This document shows positions 43,649 to 52,977 of a stretch of DNA of 64,000 nucleotides, one piece after another. Within the stretch, counting starts at the first letter, position 1, and the number at the start of each line of letters is the position of its first letter. The position numbers and the translations under genes are program-made. The notes beneath the pieces were generated by a model, which had not been told where the DNA came from, ran no database searches, and saw nothing but the letters and a program-made list of their open reading frames with translations. The stretch spans positions 186,001 to 250,000 of the forward strand of contig NZ_CP015594.1 in assembly GCF_001647675.1 (NCBI RefSeq), written 5' to 3'. The DNA is from Acinetobacter sp. NCu2D-2. Its GTDB lineage: Bacteria > Pseudomonadota > Gammaproteobacteria > Pseudomonadales > Moraxellaceae.

Positions 43649-44524
43649 TTAGCTTAAATGTTTACCAAACAAGCCCAAGGCTTCTTCTGCAGTGAACGTA
43701 TATTTGGCATTACAGAATTGGCAGTCCATTTCGATTGGGTTTTGTACTTCGAGTGTTTCACGAACAGAATCAATACCAATTTGTTCTAATGCCACAGCGC
43801 AACGTTCTTTCGAACAAGTACAACCAAATTTTAAAGTTTCTGCTTCAGGTAAACGCACTTCTTCTTCGTTATATAAACGGTAGAGAATTTCGTTGGCATC
43901 TAATTCTGTTAATTCATCCACTTTCAAAGTTTCGGTTAACATTGTCAGACGTGGCCACAAGTCTTCATCGACACGGCGTTGTTCTTCTTCGCTATTACGT
44001 GGCAACAACTGAATCAGTAAACCACCCGCACGTTTTTCATCACTGCCTAAAACAATGCGCGTTGGAATCTGTGCAGACAAGTCATAATACTGCATTAAGC
44101 AGCCTGCAAGTGTTTCTTTATCTAAAGGCACAATGCCTTGATAGCGTTCACCAAATTCAGGTTCGATATTGATAAATAAAACAGGGCTAGTCAGTGATTT
44201 TAGCACTGTGCTGCTATCGACAGCGCTTTCAAAGCGAGGGTCTGCTTCATAGTCAGCCAAGGCACGAACTTCACCTAAGTGATTGCATTCAGCCATTGCC
44301 CATTTAAAACTACCAGACGCTTGAATTTGTAGGCTGATACGACCTTTGATTTTAAGCGTGCTGGCAAGTAAAGCGGTCGCACATAACATTTCACCCAAGA
44401 TGATTTTTACTGCTGGCGCATAATCACGTTGTGCAATGATGGTTTGTAAAGTTTCTTCAAGATGTACCACTTCACCACGGACAGGGCTATCTTCAATAAA
44501 AAATCGTTGGCGTAAATCAGACAT
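43649..44524 (-). CDS. hslO: Redox-regulated molecular chaperone Hsp33
   Basis: A 291-aa cytosolic holdase turned on by oxidants. The C-terminal redox switch is intact: CTC in FGCTCSKERC and CQFC in MDCQFCNAKYTF, the CXC...CXXC zinc site. The N-terminal domain has RGEVVHLEETLQTII and GEMLCATALLASTLKIKGR (outlined). The start at ATG 44524 is preceded by GGAG at 7 nt; an in-frame ATG at 44536 is less likely. It follows the antiporter gene on the same strand. It protects proteins during oxidative unfolding. Confidence 0.95.
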   Translation of the reverse strand: MSDLRQRFFIEDSPVRGEVVHLEETLQTIIAQRDYAPAVKIILGEMLCATALLASTLKIKGRISLQIQASGSFKWAMAECNHLGEVRALADYEADPRFESAVDSSTVLKSLTSPVLFINIEPEFGERYQGIVPLDKETLAGCLMQYYDLSAQIPTRIVLGSDEKRAGGLLIQLLPRNSEEEQRRVDEDLWPRLTMLTETLKVDELTELDANEILYRLYNEEEVRLPEAETLKFGCTCSKERCAVALEQIGIDSVRETLEVQNPIEMDCQFCNAKYTFTAEEALGLFGKHLS

Positions 44525-44574
44525 AAAATTCTCCATAACCCTGCTTTAATGGTGGCACTATTGTAAAACACAAG

Positions 44575-46404
44575 TTATGACAGATCATCTCTTATTACAT
44601 CAAGTTCAATCCCGTTATTGTCCTGTTGTGGCTCGGTACGCTTGGCGTGAAATTGCTTCTGATCTTGAGTCAACAAATACTCAAGCTCCGAGAGTACGCC
44701 AGCTGAGGTAGGAGCAATAGCCTGTTCAGATTTAAGCAAATCAATATCGTGATCGGTAAACCTTGCCAAAGTATGTTGAAGCTCATCATTTTCAATACCT
44801 AAGCTATGCAACACATGTTGTGCCATAGACAGGGCAGATTGATAGGTTTCACGCCAAATATGTTCAATACCTAAATCTTGTAAAAGCTGTGCATGGTGAC
44901 GGTCTCGTGCACGAACCCAAAGCTGCAGATCGGGATAATTCCAAGTCAGGTGTCTGACCACCAACATAGAATCTTCAATATCATCAATAGCAATGATTAC
45001 TTTTTCAGTATGACTCAGATTGACCTGATGCAAGGCTTCAGGCTCGGTTGCATCTGCCTGATAAAATGGAATATTAAATTGTGCTAGGAGATGCGTGGCA
45101 GCAAGATTATTATCCATCACACTAAATGGCTGCTGCTGTTGATGCAAAATACGTCCAATGATTTGTCCAAAACGCCCAAAACCAATCAGTAATATAGGGG
45201 TTTGAACTTGAGGTGAACTGTCTGTATCAAAGGTCGCAAGCAAATGATTTTGTCGATCAAGTCGCGGTAAAATATGTCGATCGAGCAGCCAATAGAGTAC
45301 AGGCGTAATCAGCATGGAGATGCTCAAAATCAGTAATAATGGCGAGATCCATGCTTTCTCAATCGAACCTTCCATCAATGCAATCATCAGCACGATAAAA
45401 CTGAGTTCACCGGCTTGCGCCATACTTGCTGCAAACAAACTGCTGTTGCGCCAAGTATGTTGATAAAAGCGAGCAAGAATCATCGCGATGATGAACTTCA
45501 CTGATACCAGTATAGCAACGCCAGCTGCTATAAATACAGCATCAGTGAGTAGATTATCTATGGAAATATGAAGGCCCAAAGCAATAAAACTCAGACCAAT
45601 AAAAAGGCCTAAGAACGGCTGAATACTTGATTCAATCGCAGGTCGAAAGTCTGAATCTGCAAGTAAAATACCGGCAAATATCGCAGCAAGTAAATAATGA
45701 ATACCGAGTAAATTCATTAAGCTATATAAGCCGAGACTGACAAAAAGTGCGACGAGAAGATGTAATTCATGGCTGCCACTTTTCGCAATCCAAATATATA
45801 AAGGCTGAAAAATATAACGATTGGCAAGAAAAAGACCGGTAAATACCATCAATATCACTGCAGAATAAGCCACACCATGTTCGGTCGATGGAATACCTGC
45901 CAATAATGGAATGACAGCAATACAAGGAATGCTCAGTAGAATTTGAATCGTGAGAACCGCATAGCTGAGCTGTCCGTGCGTGGTTGTCAGTTGATCGTGT
46001 TGTTTTAAATGTTGCAGTACCAATGCAGTTGAAGAAAAGCTTCCGGCCAAGCCAATTGCAAGGCTGGTACTGAGGACAGGGCTGATGAATAGATAACTGA
46101 GACCCGCAAAGATGGATGTGCTTACGCAGCTGAGTATTAGTGCAGTCATCCACAGGTTTTGCTTAATCTGAGTTAATCGCGTTGTACGTAACTGTAGACC
46201 TAACCAAAATAACAGCAGAAAAAGACTAATTTGCGTGAACTGAAGTTGTATGGCGTTATCAGTAAATAGATTGAGTGCACTACTGCCTGCAAATAGACCC
46301 GTCAGTATATAGCCCAAAACCGTTGGAATATTCAGCCTTTTGCATAAGGGGACGACGACCAATGCAAGCGCCAATATCAAAGTCATTTGGAGTAATACGG
46401 ACAT
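44575..46404 (-). CDS. Kef-type monovalent cation:proton antiporter
   Basis: A 609-aa CPA2-family transporter. About twelve membrane helices occupy residues 1-375, with the family segments PTVLGYILTGLFAG, LFLLLFWLGLQLR and GLAGSFSSTALVLQHL. A cytoplasmic RCK/TrkA-N domain follows, with its nucleotide-binding loop PILLIGFGRFGQIIG near residue 400, then a TrkA-C-like tail. It resembles KefB/KefC potassium efflux systems but I see no separate KefF/KefG ancillary gene. It lies 50 bp upstream of hslO. Ion specificity not determined. Confidence 0.85.
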   Translation of the reverse strand: MSVLLQMTLILALALVVVPLCKRLNIPTVLGYILTGLFAGSSALNLFTDNAIQLQFTQISLFLLLFWLGLQLRTTRLTQIKQNLWMTALILSCVSTSIFAGLSYLFISPVLSTSLAIGLAGSFSSTALVLQHLKQHDQLTTTHGQLSYAVLTIQILLSIPCIAVIPLLAGIPSTEHGVAYSAVILMVFTGLFLANRYIFQPLYIWIAKSGSHELHLLVALFVSLGLYSLMNLLGIHYLLAAIFAGILLADSDFRPAIESSIQPFLGLFIGLSFIALGLHISIDNLLTDAVFIAAGVAILVSVKFIIAMILARFYQHTWRNSSLFAASMAQAGELSFIVLMIALMEGSIEKAWISPLLLILSISMLITPVLYWLLDRHILPRLDRQNHLLATFDTDSSPQVQTPILLIGFGRFGQIIGRILHQQQQPFSVMDNNLAATHLLAQFNIPFYQADATEPEALHQVNLSHTEKVIIAIDDIEDSMLVVRHLTWNYPDLQLWVRARDRHHAQLLQDLGIEHIWRETYQSALSMAQHVLHSLGIENDELQHTLARFTDHDIDLLKSEQAIAPTSAGVLSELEYLLTQDQKQFHAKRTEPQQDNNGIELDVIRDDLS

Positions 46405-46457
46405 ATATCTACCTGAAATCCTTCTTTTATGTTTTGTCTTTATTTAGACATGCAGTT

Positions 46458-48680
46458 TTAGCTTAATTCTTGAGGGTCAATATCTAAGGTCACTTTCATG
46501 CCAGATGGTTTATTACTTAATAGGTTTTGCCACCATGCTCTTAAGTAATAATGTAGACGTGCACGATCTGCGGAAAGCAAAACCATATGCGATTGGTAAC
46601 GACCCGCTTTACGCTCCATAGGGGCAGGAATTGGTCCCCATATATCGAGATTCAAATCACTGTATTGACGAAGATAAGCAGCATGTTTCTGTAAGAAATC
46701 TGTATTTAAACTTTGATCCTTAGATTCACAGCGAATCAGCGCCGCATAACGATAAGGCGGCATCATGGCAATTTGTCGTTCTTGTAAGGTCTGCTTGGCA
46801 AATGCGCGATAGTTGTCCTTCACCAAGGTATTTAATAGAGCATGATCGGGACGCAAGGTTTGTAGATAGACATCGCCTTTATGTTCCCCGCGACCAGCTC
46901 GACCTGCCACTTGTACGATTAATTGTGCCGTACGCTCTGTGGCACGAAAATCCACACTAAGCAGTCCTGAGTCAATATCTAAAATAGCGACCAAGGTGAC
47001 ATAAGGGAAGTGATGACCTTTTGCCAGCATTTGAGTTCCAAGTAAAATTGCAGGCTCACTTTTTTGAATCTTATCGTAAATTTTTTGCCAGCTGCCGACA
47101 CGACTGGTGGAGTCACGATCGACCCGAATGACGTCAAAATCAGGAAAGAGTTCATTCAGGTGCTCTTCGACCTTCCCTGTTCCCATACCAAGCGGTTTAA
47201 GTTCAGTATGCTGACAACTTGGGCATTGTTCAGGTAGTCGATGTACCGTGCCACAATGGTGACAATGCAAATGCTGGTAAGGTTGACGATGAACTGTGAA
47301 ATTGGCATCACAATATGGGCATTGTGCTTGCCATCCACAACTATCACAAATGAGTACAGGCGCGTAACCACGACGATTCAGGAAGATCAATACCTGTTCT
47401 TTACGTTCCAGCCGTTTTTTCATTTCCTCAATTAAGTGCAGGCTGATGCCATGCTGCTTTTGTGCGACTTTCAAATCTAAAATGTGGATTTTCGGCATGA
47501 GTGCCGTACCAGCACGTTGGTTTAATTCTAAAACCTGCATTTTGCCATGATCGACAAGCGCATAGCTGTCGATGCTCGGTGTCGCTGAACCCAAAACCAC
47601 AGGGCATTGTTGCAGATGAGCACGATACAGGGCAACGTCTCTCGCATGATAGCGAAAGCCTTCTTGTTGTTTGAAGGAAAGATCATGCTCTTCATCGAGA
47701 ATGATCAAACCGAGATTCGGCATCGGCGTATAAATCGCGGAACGTGTGCCTAGTACAATGGAAGCTTTTCCTGTTTCAGCCGCTTGCCAAGCTTGTAAGC
47801 GTTTGCTGTCGTTCAGTCCTGAATGCAATAGGGCAATATTGCATTGGAAACGTGATTGGAAGCGGCTAATGGTTTGTGGGGTCAGTCCAATCTCAGGCAC
47901 CAAGACCAGTACCTGTTTTCCTTGCTTAAGCACTTGCTGCATGATTTGCAGATAAACTTCAGTTTTGCCACTACCAGTCAAACCATCTAGTAAAAAAGCT
48001 TGATACTTATTTTTGTATTTTAAAACATGGTCAATCGCATGCTGTTGCTCGGGATTGGCTTTAAGTGGCATTTGTGCCATTTGCACAGGCTGCGGGCTAA
48101 AATCTTGTGGTTCAAGCACACACTCACAAATGCCTTTTTTCTCAAGTGCTTTTAATGTGGCAGTTTCAATCCCTGCCATATTCAGAATATTTTCTGCTGT
48201 CCCAACGGGATGCAGTTTTAATACTTTATAGGCTTCTTGCTGTCGTTCTGAACGGCGAACTTTAGATTCTGCATCTAAGTCCAGTAATTTCCATGTACGT
48301 GCCAAAAGGTTATAAGGCTTACCTTGACGGAGTAATGCAGGCAAAGCACTTTGTACAACTTCTCCAATAGGGAACTGGTAATACTGTGCTGACCATTTTA
48401 ATAATTGTAAGACTTGTGCATCTATGATTGCACGATCATCAAGCAGTTCAGTAATCGGTTTAAGTTTAAAACGAGGGTCGACGGGCGCATCTAGAGCTAA
48501 CTTTTCCATCACAATGCCAACTAAATTCTGACGACCAAAGGAAACCGCGACACGTGCGCCGACTTGTGCTTGTTCATATTGTTCTGCACTAACCAGATAA
48601 TCGAAGCAATCAAAAAGATGCACGGGCACTGCAACGCGTACACGATAAAGAGCAGTGGTGTGATCGGTTGAATTTGGCAT
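46458..48680 (-). CDS. priA: Primosomal protein N' (PriA helicase)
   Basis: A 740-aa replication restart helicase. The N-terminal 3'-DNA binding domain leads to Walker A LDGLTGSGKTEVYLQIM, the LIILDEEHD box, GSATPSIDSY, and the zinc-binding insertion with eight Cys in CDSCGWQAQCPYC and CHHCGTVHRLPEQCPSC. The C-terminal helicase motifs include VAGRAGRGEHKGDV. It reloads DnaB at stalled or repaired forks, complementing the RecBCD genes earlier in the window. The gene stands alone, divergent from gspF. Confidence 0.96.
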   Translation of the reverse strand: MPNSTDHTTALYRVRVAVPVHLFDCFDYLVSAEQYEQAQVGARVAVSFGRQNLVGIVMEKLALDAPVDPRFKLKPITELLDDRAIIDAQVLQLLKWSAQYYQFPIGEVVQSALPALLRQGKPYNLLARTWKLLDLDAESKVRRSERQQEAYKVLKLHPVGTAENILNMAGIETATLKALEKKGICECVLEPQDFSPQPVQMAQMPLKANPEQQHAIDHVLKYKNKYQAFLLDGLTGSGKTEVYLQIMQQVLKQGKQVLVLVPEIGLTPQTISRFQSRFQCNIALLHSGLNDSKRLQAWQAAETGKASIVLGTRSAIYTPMPNLGLIILDEEHDLSFKQQEGFRYHARDVALYRAHLQQCPVVLGSATPSIDSYALVDHGKMQVLELNQRAGTALMPKIHILDLKVAQKQHGISLHLIEEMKKRLERKEQVLIFLNRRGYAPVLICDSCGWQAQCPYCDANFTVHRQPYQHLHCHHCGTVHRLPEQCPSCQHTELKPLGMGTGKVEEHLNELFPDFDVIRVDRDSTSRVGSWQKIYDKIQKSEPAILLGTQMLAKGHHFPYVTLVAILDIDSGLLSVDFRATERTAQLIVQVAGRAGRGEHKGDVYLQTLRPDHALLNTLVKDNYRAFAKQTLQERQIAMMPPYRYAALIRCESKDQSLNTDFLQKHAAYLRQYSDLNLDIWGPIPAPMERKAGRYQSHMVLLSADRARLHYYLRAWWQNLLSNKPSGMKVTLDIDPQELS

Positions 48681-48830
48681 AAATTACAGTGTCTGTCCTG
48701 ATGAATTGTCGTCGTGATAAAGATCGAGTTATGCTAGAGTGATTGAAACATTTATATGTCAGAATATGAATGATTTCAGTGGTCATGCGCAACAGCGTTC
48801 AGCAAAATTTTGGAAAATTAGAGCATTACA

Positions 48831-50036
48831 ATGCCGGCATATCAGTTTACAGCGCTTGATGCGTCAGGGAAGCAGCAAAAAGGCGTTTTGGAGGGGGACT
48901 CTGCCCGTCAAATACGACAACAATTAAGGGATAAGTCACTTATCCCTGTGGCTGTTGATCCTGTAGAAAAAAAAGATCCACATGCACAGTCTCGCTGGTT
49001 CGAAAAGAGCATCACCGCTTATGACCTCGCTTTAATGACTCGTCAGCTGTCTGTACTGGTTGCAGCTGCAATTCCACTTGAAGAAGCCATTCGTGCTGTG
49101 GGGAAACAAAGCGAAAAAGTCCATGTACAAAACCTGTTGATGTCTGTGCGTTCCAAAGTGTTAGAAGGTCATTCATTAGCGAGTGCCTTGCAACAATCGG
49201 GACGTTTTCCTGATTTATATATTGCCACGATTGCCGCTGGTGAACGTTCAGGCCACCTAGATTTAATCTTGGATCAATTGGCAGATTACACTGAAAACCG
49301 CTTTGCCATGCAAAAGAAAATTCAAGGTGCAATGGTTTATCCGATCATTTTGATGCTGATGTCTTTTGCGATTGTGATGGGGCTAATGACCTATGTGGTT
49401 CCTGATATTGTCAAAACCTTTGACCAAAGCAAAGATGCCTTACCTTGGATTACTGTCACTTTAATGAAAGCCAGTGATTTTATTCGTATGGCTTGGCCAT
49501 TTTTGTTGATAGGAAGCGCTGTTGGAATTTTTCTGTTGTTACGTTTCTTAAGAACTACAGCAGGGCATTATTCATTTGATCGTCTGACCTTGAAATTACC
49601 GCTGTTTGGTAAGCTCTCACGTGGCATTAATGCTGCACGTTTTGCCAGTACCTTATCAATTTTAACTCAATCAGGTGTGCCTTTGGTGGATGCTTTAAAG
49701 ATTGGTGCTGCAGTAAGTAATAACTGGGTCATTCGCGATGCAGTCAATTTGGCGGCTGAAAAAGTAACAGAAGGTGGCAATCTTGCGACTCAACTTGAGC
49801 GCAGTGGTTATTTCCCGCCGATGATGGTGCAAATGATCAAGAGTGGCGAAGCCTCGGGTGAGCTTGATCGCATGTTACAGCGTTCATCTGACATGCAAGA
49901 TCGTGAAGTCACTACGCTCATATCGACTTTACTCGCGCTCCTTGAACCTTTAATGCTGGTGCTGATGGCAAGTATCGTGTTAGTGATTGTGATTGCGGTC
50001 ATGCTGCCAATTGTGAACATGAATAATATGATTTAA
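48831..50036 (+). CDS. gspF: Type II secretion inner-membrane protein GspF
   Basis: A 401-aa polytopic platform protein of the type II secretion system. The N-terminus MPAYQFTALDASGKQQKGVLEG matches GspF. Two repeated GspF/PilC-type domains follow (about 70-190 and 270-395), with the signatures ELALMTRQLSVLVAAAIPLEEA-like (here DLALMTRQLS...) and STLSILTQSGVPLVDAL. Membrane helices lie near residues 165-185, 215-240 and 375-395. It works with the gspG pseudopilin next door. The remaining gsp genes are not in this window, as is usual for Acinetobacter, where they are dispersed. Confidence 0.93.
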   Translation: MPAYQFTALDASGKQQKGVLEGDSARQIRQQLRDKSLIPVAVDPVEKKDPHAQSRWFEKSITAYDLALMTRQLSVLVAAAIPLEEAIRAVGKQSEKVHVQNLLMSVRSKVLEGHSLASALQQSGRFPDLYIATIAAGERSGHLDLILDQLADYTENRFAMQKKIQGAMVYPIILMLMSFAIVMGLMTYVVPDIVKTFDQSKDALPWITVTLMKASDFIRMAWPFLLIGSAVGIFLLLRFLRTTAGHYSFDRLTLKLPLFGKLSRGINAARFASTLSILTQSGVPLVDALKIGAAVSNNWVIRDAVNLAAEKVTEGGNLATQLERSGYFPPMMVQMIKSGEASGELDRMLQRSSDMQDREVTTLISTLLALLEPLMLVLMASIVLVIVIAVMLPIVNMNNMI

Positions 50037-50121
50037 AAACGATTGCATAATGGCTTGGAAATGTCGTAAAACGTTGAGAACAACGATACTTCAAAATATA
50101 AATATGAATGAGAGATGTGCA

Positions 50122-50556
50122 ATGCAACAAAATCGTTATAAAAGACAATCAGGGTTTACCTTAATTGAAGTGATGGTCGTGATTGTCATTTTAGGTGTTT
50201 TGGCAGCTTTAATTGTACCTAACGTCATGGGACGCGGGGAAAAAGCCAAAGTTGATACCACGGTCATTAAACTCCAAAGTATTGCGGGCTCATTGGATCA
50301 ATACAAACTCGACAATGGTAAATATCCAAGCATGCAAGAAGGTGGTTTGGATGCACTGGTGAACAAGCCTGCTTCTGCAAAAAACTGGCTACCGGGTGGT
50401 TATGTCAAAGGTGGCTATCCTAAAGACAGTTGGGATAATGATCTACAATATGTCGTTCCGGGTACTGAAGGTCGTCCATTTGATTTGTATTCATTTGGCG
50501 CTGATGGTCAAGCCGGTGGTGAAGGCACAGATGCAGATATTTACTTTAAGCCTTAA
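50122..50556 (+). CDS. gspG: Type II secretion major pseudopilin GspG
   Basis: A 144-aa pseudopilin. The type III signal KRQSG|FTLIEVMVVIVILG has the Gly-Phe cleavage site and Glu5 needed for assembly. The globular part has the GspG pattern of calcium-site residues (GYVKGGYPKDSWDND and YSFGADGQAGGEGTDADI). I chose ATG 50122, giving the normal short leader; GAGAG precedes it. Earlier in-frame ATGs at 50050 and 50104 would make the leader too long. It starts 86 bp after gspF. Confidence 0.94.
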   Translation: MQQNRYKRQSGFTLIEVMVVIVILGVLAALIVPNVMGRGEKAKVDTTVIKLQSIAGSLDQYKLDNGKYPSMQEGGLDALVNKPASAKNWLPGGYVKGGYPKDSWDNDLQYVVPGTEGRPFDLYSFGADGQAGGEGTDADIYFKP

Positions 50557-50590
50557 TTGAGAATCATTATTTTTAAAATATAATGGAATA

Positions 50591-50635
50591 TATCAATTCA
50601 CCTAAAAGGATAATTCAATCCAAGGTGAATTGATA
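50591..50635. repeat. 13-bp perfect inverted repeat in AT-rich DNA after gspG
   Basis: TATCAATTCACCT (50591-50603) pairs with AGGTGAATTGATA (50623-50635) around a 19-nt loop that can itself pair GGAT/ATCC. There is no T-tract, so it is not a standard terminator. The surrounding 280 bp, up to the next gene, is extremely A/T-rich. Confidence 0.6.
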
Positions 50636-50839
50636 ATACATATCATTTGTAAAATATAATATAAACATTTGATAATAAATAATTTAATATAATAATCACT
50701 GTTTGATATTTATAATAAGAATTATTCCCATATTTATCTATTACAATTATCGTAAATTCTGAACAAATAAAGCCTTTTTATTTAAAATTAAATGTTCATA
50801 ATATCTCGTATGGCAACTTTTAAGCCGAAGGAGAGCACT

Positions 50840-51175
50840 ATGAAAGCACTGATTTTATCGGATGAAATTAATCAATTTCATTGGTCTATGCTGAAATCTG
50901 TTCTTTTGATGCTCAGCATTTTGCCTTTAAGTCAGGGAATCCAACATTTGTGGCAGACCACTGAAGGCAGTAGCCAAATTATGGTGGGATTTTTTGCGAT
51001 AAGTCTGATGAGCAGCTTATTTGTACTTTGCTTTTATTCAGCTTTAAAGGCGACCGTACTTGAATTAAAAACAACAGAAGCAAGTTCACTAGAAGCGTAT
51101 GTGGTACGTATTTACCGCTATATTCCGATGTTGTCCTTAGCCGGTATGTTGTCTTATCTGGCAACGCAATTTTAA
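50840..51175 (+). CDS. Small membrane protein (hypothetical, 111 aa)
   Basis: I do not recognise the family. Three hydrophobic segments are visible (near residues 15-35, 47-72 and 94-109). The start ATG 50840 is clear because AAGGAGAG lies 6 nt upstream; in-frame ATGs at 50792 and 50810 lack sites. It begins MKALILSDEINQFHWSML. It has its own terminator and is preceded by an AT-rich region. Topology suggests an inner-membrane protein of unknown role. Confidence 0.6.
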   Translation: MKALILSDEINQFHWSMLKSVLLMLSILPLSQGIQHLWQTTEGSSQIMVGFFAISLMSSLFVLCFYSALKATVLELKTTEASSLEAYVVRIYRYIPMLSLAGMLSYLATQF

Positions 51176-51182
51176 AAGAAAG

Positions 51183-51209
51183 AACCGAGGTTATGACCTC
51201 GGTTTTTTG
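51183..51209 (+). terminator. Rho-independent terminator of the 111-aa membrane protein gene
   Basis: AACCGAGGT and ACCTCGGTT pair around TATG, followed by TTTT, eight nt after the stop codon. Confidence 0.92.
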
Positions 51210-51338
51210 TGGTTTTATATATCAAAAGATAAAAAGCATTGTTGAGCAATAAGGGTAATGATAAATATTATTCTTACTAAAATATCTAACTTAATAAATA
51301 AAATTAATTGAATAATAATGAAAGTCTTTTCTTCTATT

Positions 51339-51408
51339 GGGAGCGGGTTAAGGTGAGGTGAAATAAAATAAATCCACCTCTCCCTAACCCTCTCCTTGAA
51401 GGAGAGGG
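51339..51408. repeat. REP-like palindromic element 3' of lnt
   Basis: GGGAGCGGGTTAAGGTGAGG (51339-51358) forms an imperfect hairpin with CCTCTCCCTAACCCTCTCC. Within the right arm CCCTCTCCTT-G-AAGGAGAGGG (51388-51408) is a perfect palindrome. Sequences of the type 'CCCTAACCCTCTCC...GGAGAGGG' are widely dispersed in gammaproteobacterial genomes. It lies 10 nt beyond the lnt stop codon (minus strand) and may serve as its terminator. Confidence 0.6.
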
Positions 51409-51417
51409 AACTAAAAA

Positions 51418-52977
51418 CTATCTTCTCGATTTAAAAGCTACATTCACTTTGCGTGGACGGAAACGCCAACCCAAAAGAAGTAAAATGCCAGAGAAAATAA
51501 GCATAGGCCAATCACTTAAACGCATATATAAAGTTTGACCTTGCATTGCAGGAAGTTCACCGCGTAATACCGTTTCTTGATCCATTGGTGCACGTTTTAC
51601 GATATGACCCTGATGATCAATAAAGGCAGTGACACCGGTATTGGTGGCACGGATAAACCAACGACCATTTTCTTTAGCGCGCATTTGTACCATCTGCAAA
51701 TGCTGTAAAGGTCCCGCTGTACCTGTAAACCACGCATCGTTGGACACGGTTACCAAGAAATCACTTTGGCTTGCATTACGACGCGTCAGATTTGGGTAGG
51801 CAACTTCATAGCAAATTGCAGAACCTAAGGCATGGTTCTTCACATTTAATGGTTTTTGATCACTTGCACCACGTGAAAAACCACTCATAGACGGATCATT
51901 TTGCAATGCAGGTAACACCCAGCTAAGTAAACCTGATAAAGGAATATATTCGCCAAAAGGAACTAAACGCTGTTTTTTATATAAACCAGAAGACTCATCA
52001 CCACTTGCCATGATGCTGTTATAGAACATGGCTTTGCCTTCAGTCTGAGATTCGGCTTTATCCCAATAAGGAATACCCGTTACCCAAGCAGAACTTGATT
52101 TCTCAGCTTGTGTACGCATCGCAGTTAGAAAGGGTTGAATGTCAGTTTGGAACATCGGAATCGAAGATTCTGGCCAAACAATCAGATCACGTCCCCATTC
52201 AGTCTTGGTCAAATTGGCATAGATGAATAGCGTTTTCATCTGATATTCGGTTAACCATTTTAGGTCTTGCGGAATATTCCCTTGGACCAATGACACACGA
52301 AGTGGTTTCTCAGCTTTTTGCTCGACAAAGTTGAGTTGTGAAGCACCCCAAGCACCTAAGACTAAAAGTACAGAAGGCACCAGCCAGAAAACACGTTTTC
52401 TGAGAACTTCAACCAATGCACAGGCTAAGGTGACGACAACAAATGACACCCCAAATACACCGAACAAAGGCGCATAGGCATCAAGGAAACGTTCGGTAAA
52501 TGCGTAACCGACAAACAGCCATGGGAATCCCGTAAATACCCAGGTTTTTGCCCATTCAAACAATACCCAAAGCGGAGCAAAGGTTAAAGGTGTTTCAGGG
52601 AAAAAGCGACGGTAGATAAACGTTTGCAGCGCAGTAAATAATCCCATGACCACAGCCATGATCAGGATCATCAGTACACTTAAAACGGCATTGGTATCGC
52701 CATAAACATGGATGGACGTGTAAAGCCAAAAAGCGCCCACAAACCAAAGCCCAATGCCATATGCCAAACCAATCGCAAAGGCTTGTTTCGCCGTGCGCTG
52801 GATTAGACTCACGTACAGCAGTGCAGGGGATAAAATTGCCAACCACCAATAGTGGTACGGTGCAAGACTTAGACTAAATACACCGCCTGCAAATAGTGAA
52901 ATCAGTAAAGGATAAATTAATGCTAACTGCTTTTGCCCTTGTCCAGACATCAGCAGTTTGTCGAAGTAACTTCTCAT
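51418..52977 (-). CDS. lnt: Apolipoprotein N-acyltransferase
   Basis: A 519-aa inner-membrane enzyme that adds the third acyl chain to lipoproteins. Six or more membrane helices occupy the first 210 residues and one the C-terminus. The nitrilase-type periplasmic domain keeps the catalytic triad: Glu in WPESSIPMF, Lys in YKKQRLVPFGEYIP and Cys in GSAICYEVAYP. It overlaps the upstream corC gene by four bases (ATGA), showing translational coupling. It should mature the several lipoproteins seen in this window. Confidence 0.95.
   Translation of the reverse strand: MRSYFDKLLMSGQGQKQLALIYPLLISLFAGGVFSLSLAPYHYWWLAILSPALLYVSLIQRTAKQAFAIGLAYGIGLWFVGAFWLYTSIHVYGDTNAVLSVLMILIMAVVMGLFTALQTFIYRRFFPETPLTFAPLWVLFEWAKTWVFTGFPWLFVGYAFTERFLDAYAPLFGVFGVSFVVVTLACALVEVLRKRVFWLVPSVLLVLGAWGASQLNFVEQKAEKPLRVSLVQGNIPQDLKWLTEYQMKTLFIYANLTKTEWGRDLIVWPESSIPMFQTDIQPFLTAMRTQAEKSSSAWVTGIPYWDKAESQTEGKAMFYNSIMASGDESSGLYKKQRLVPFGEYIPLSGLLSWVLPALQNDPSMSGFSRGASDQKPLNVKNHALGSAICYEVAYPNLTRRNASQSDFLVTVSNDAWFTGTAGPLQHLQMVQMRAKENGRWFIRATNTGVTAFIDHQGHIVKRAPMDQETVLRGELPAMQGQTLYMRLSDWPMLIFSGILLLLGWRFRPRKVNVAFKSRR

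Noticed and set aside
48739..48830. Short ORF just before gspF
   Set aside because: It overlaps gspF in another frame and has no family match; it is most likely leader sequence.
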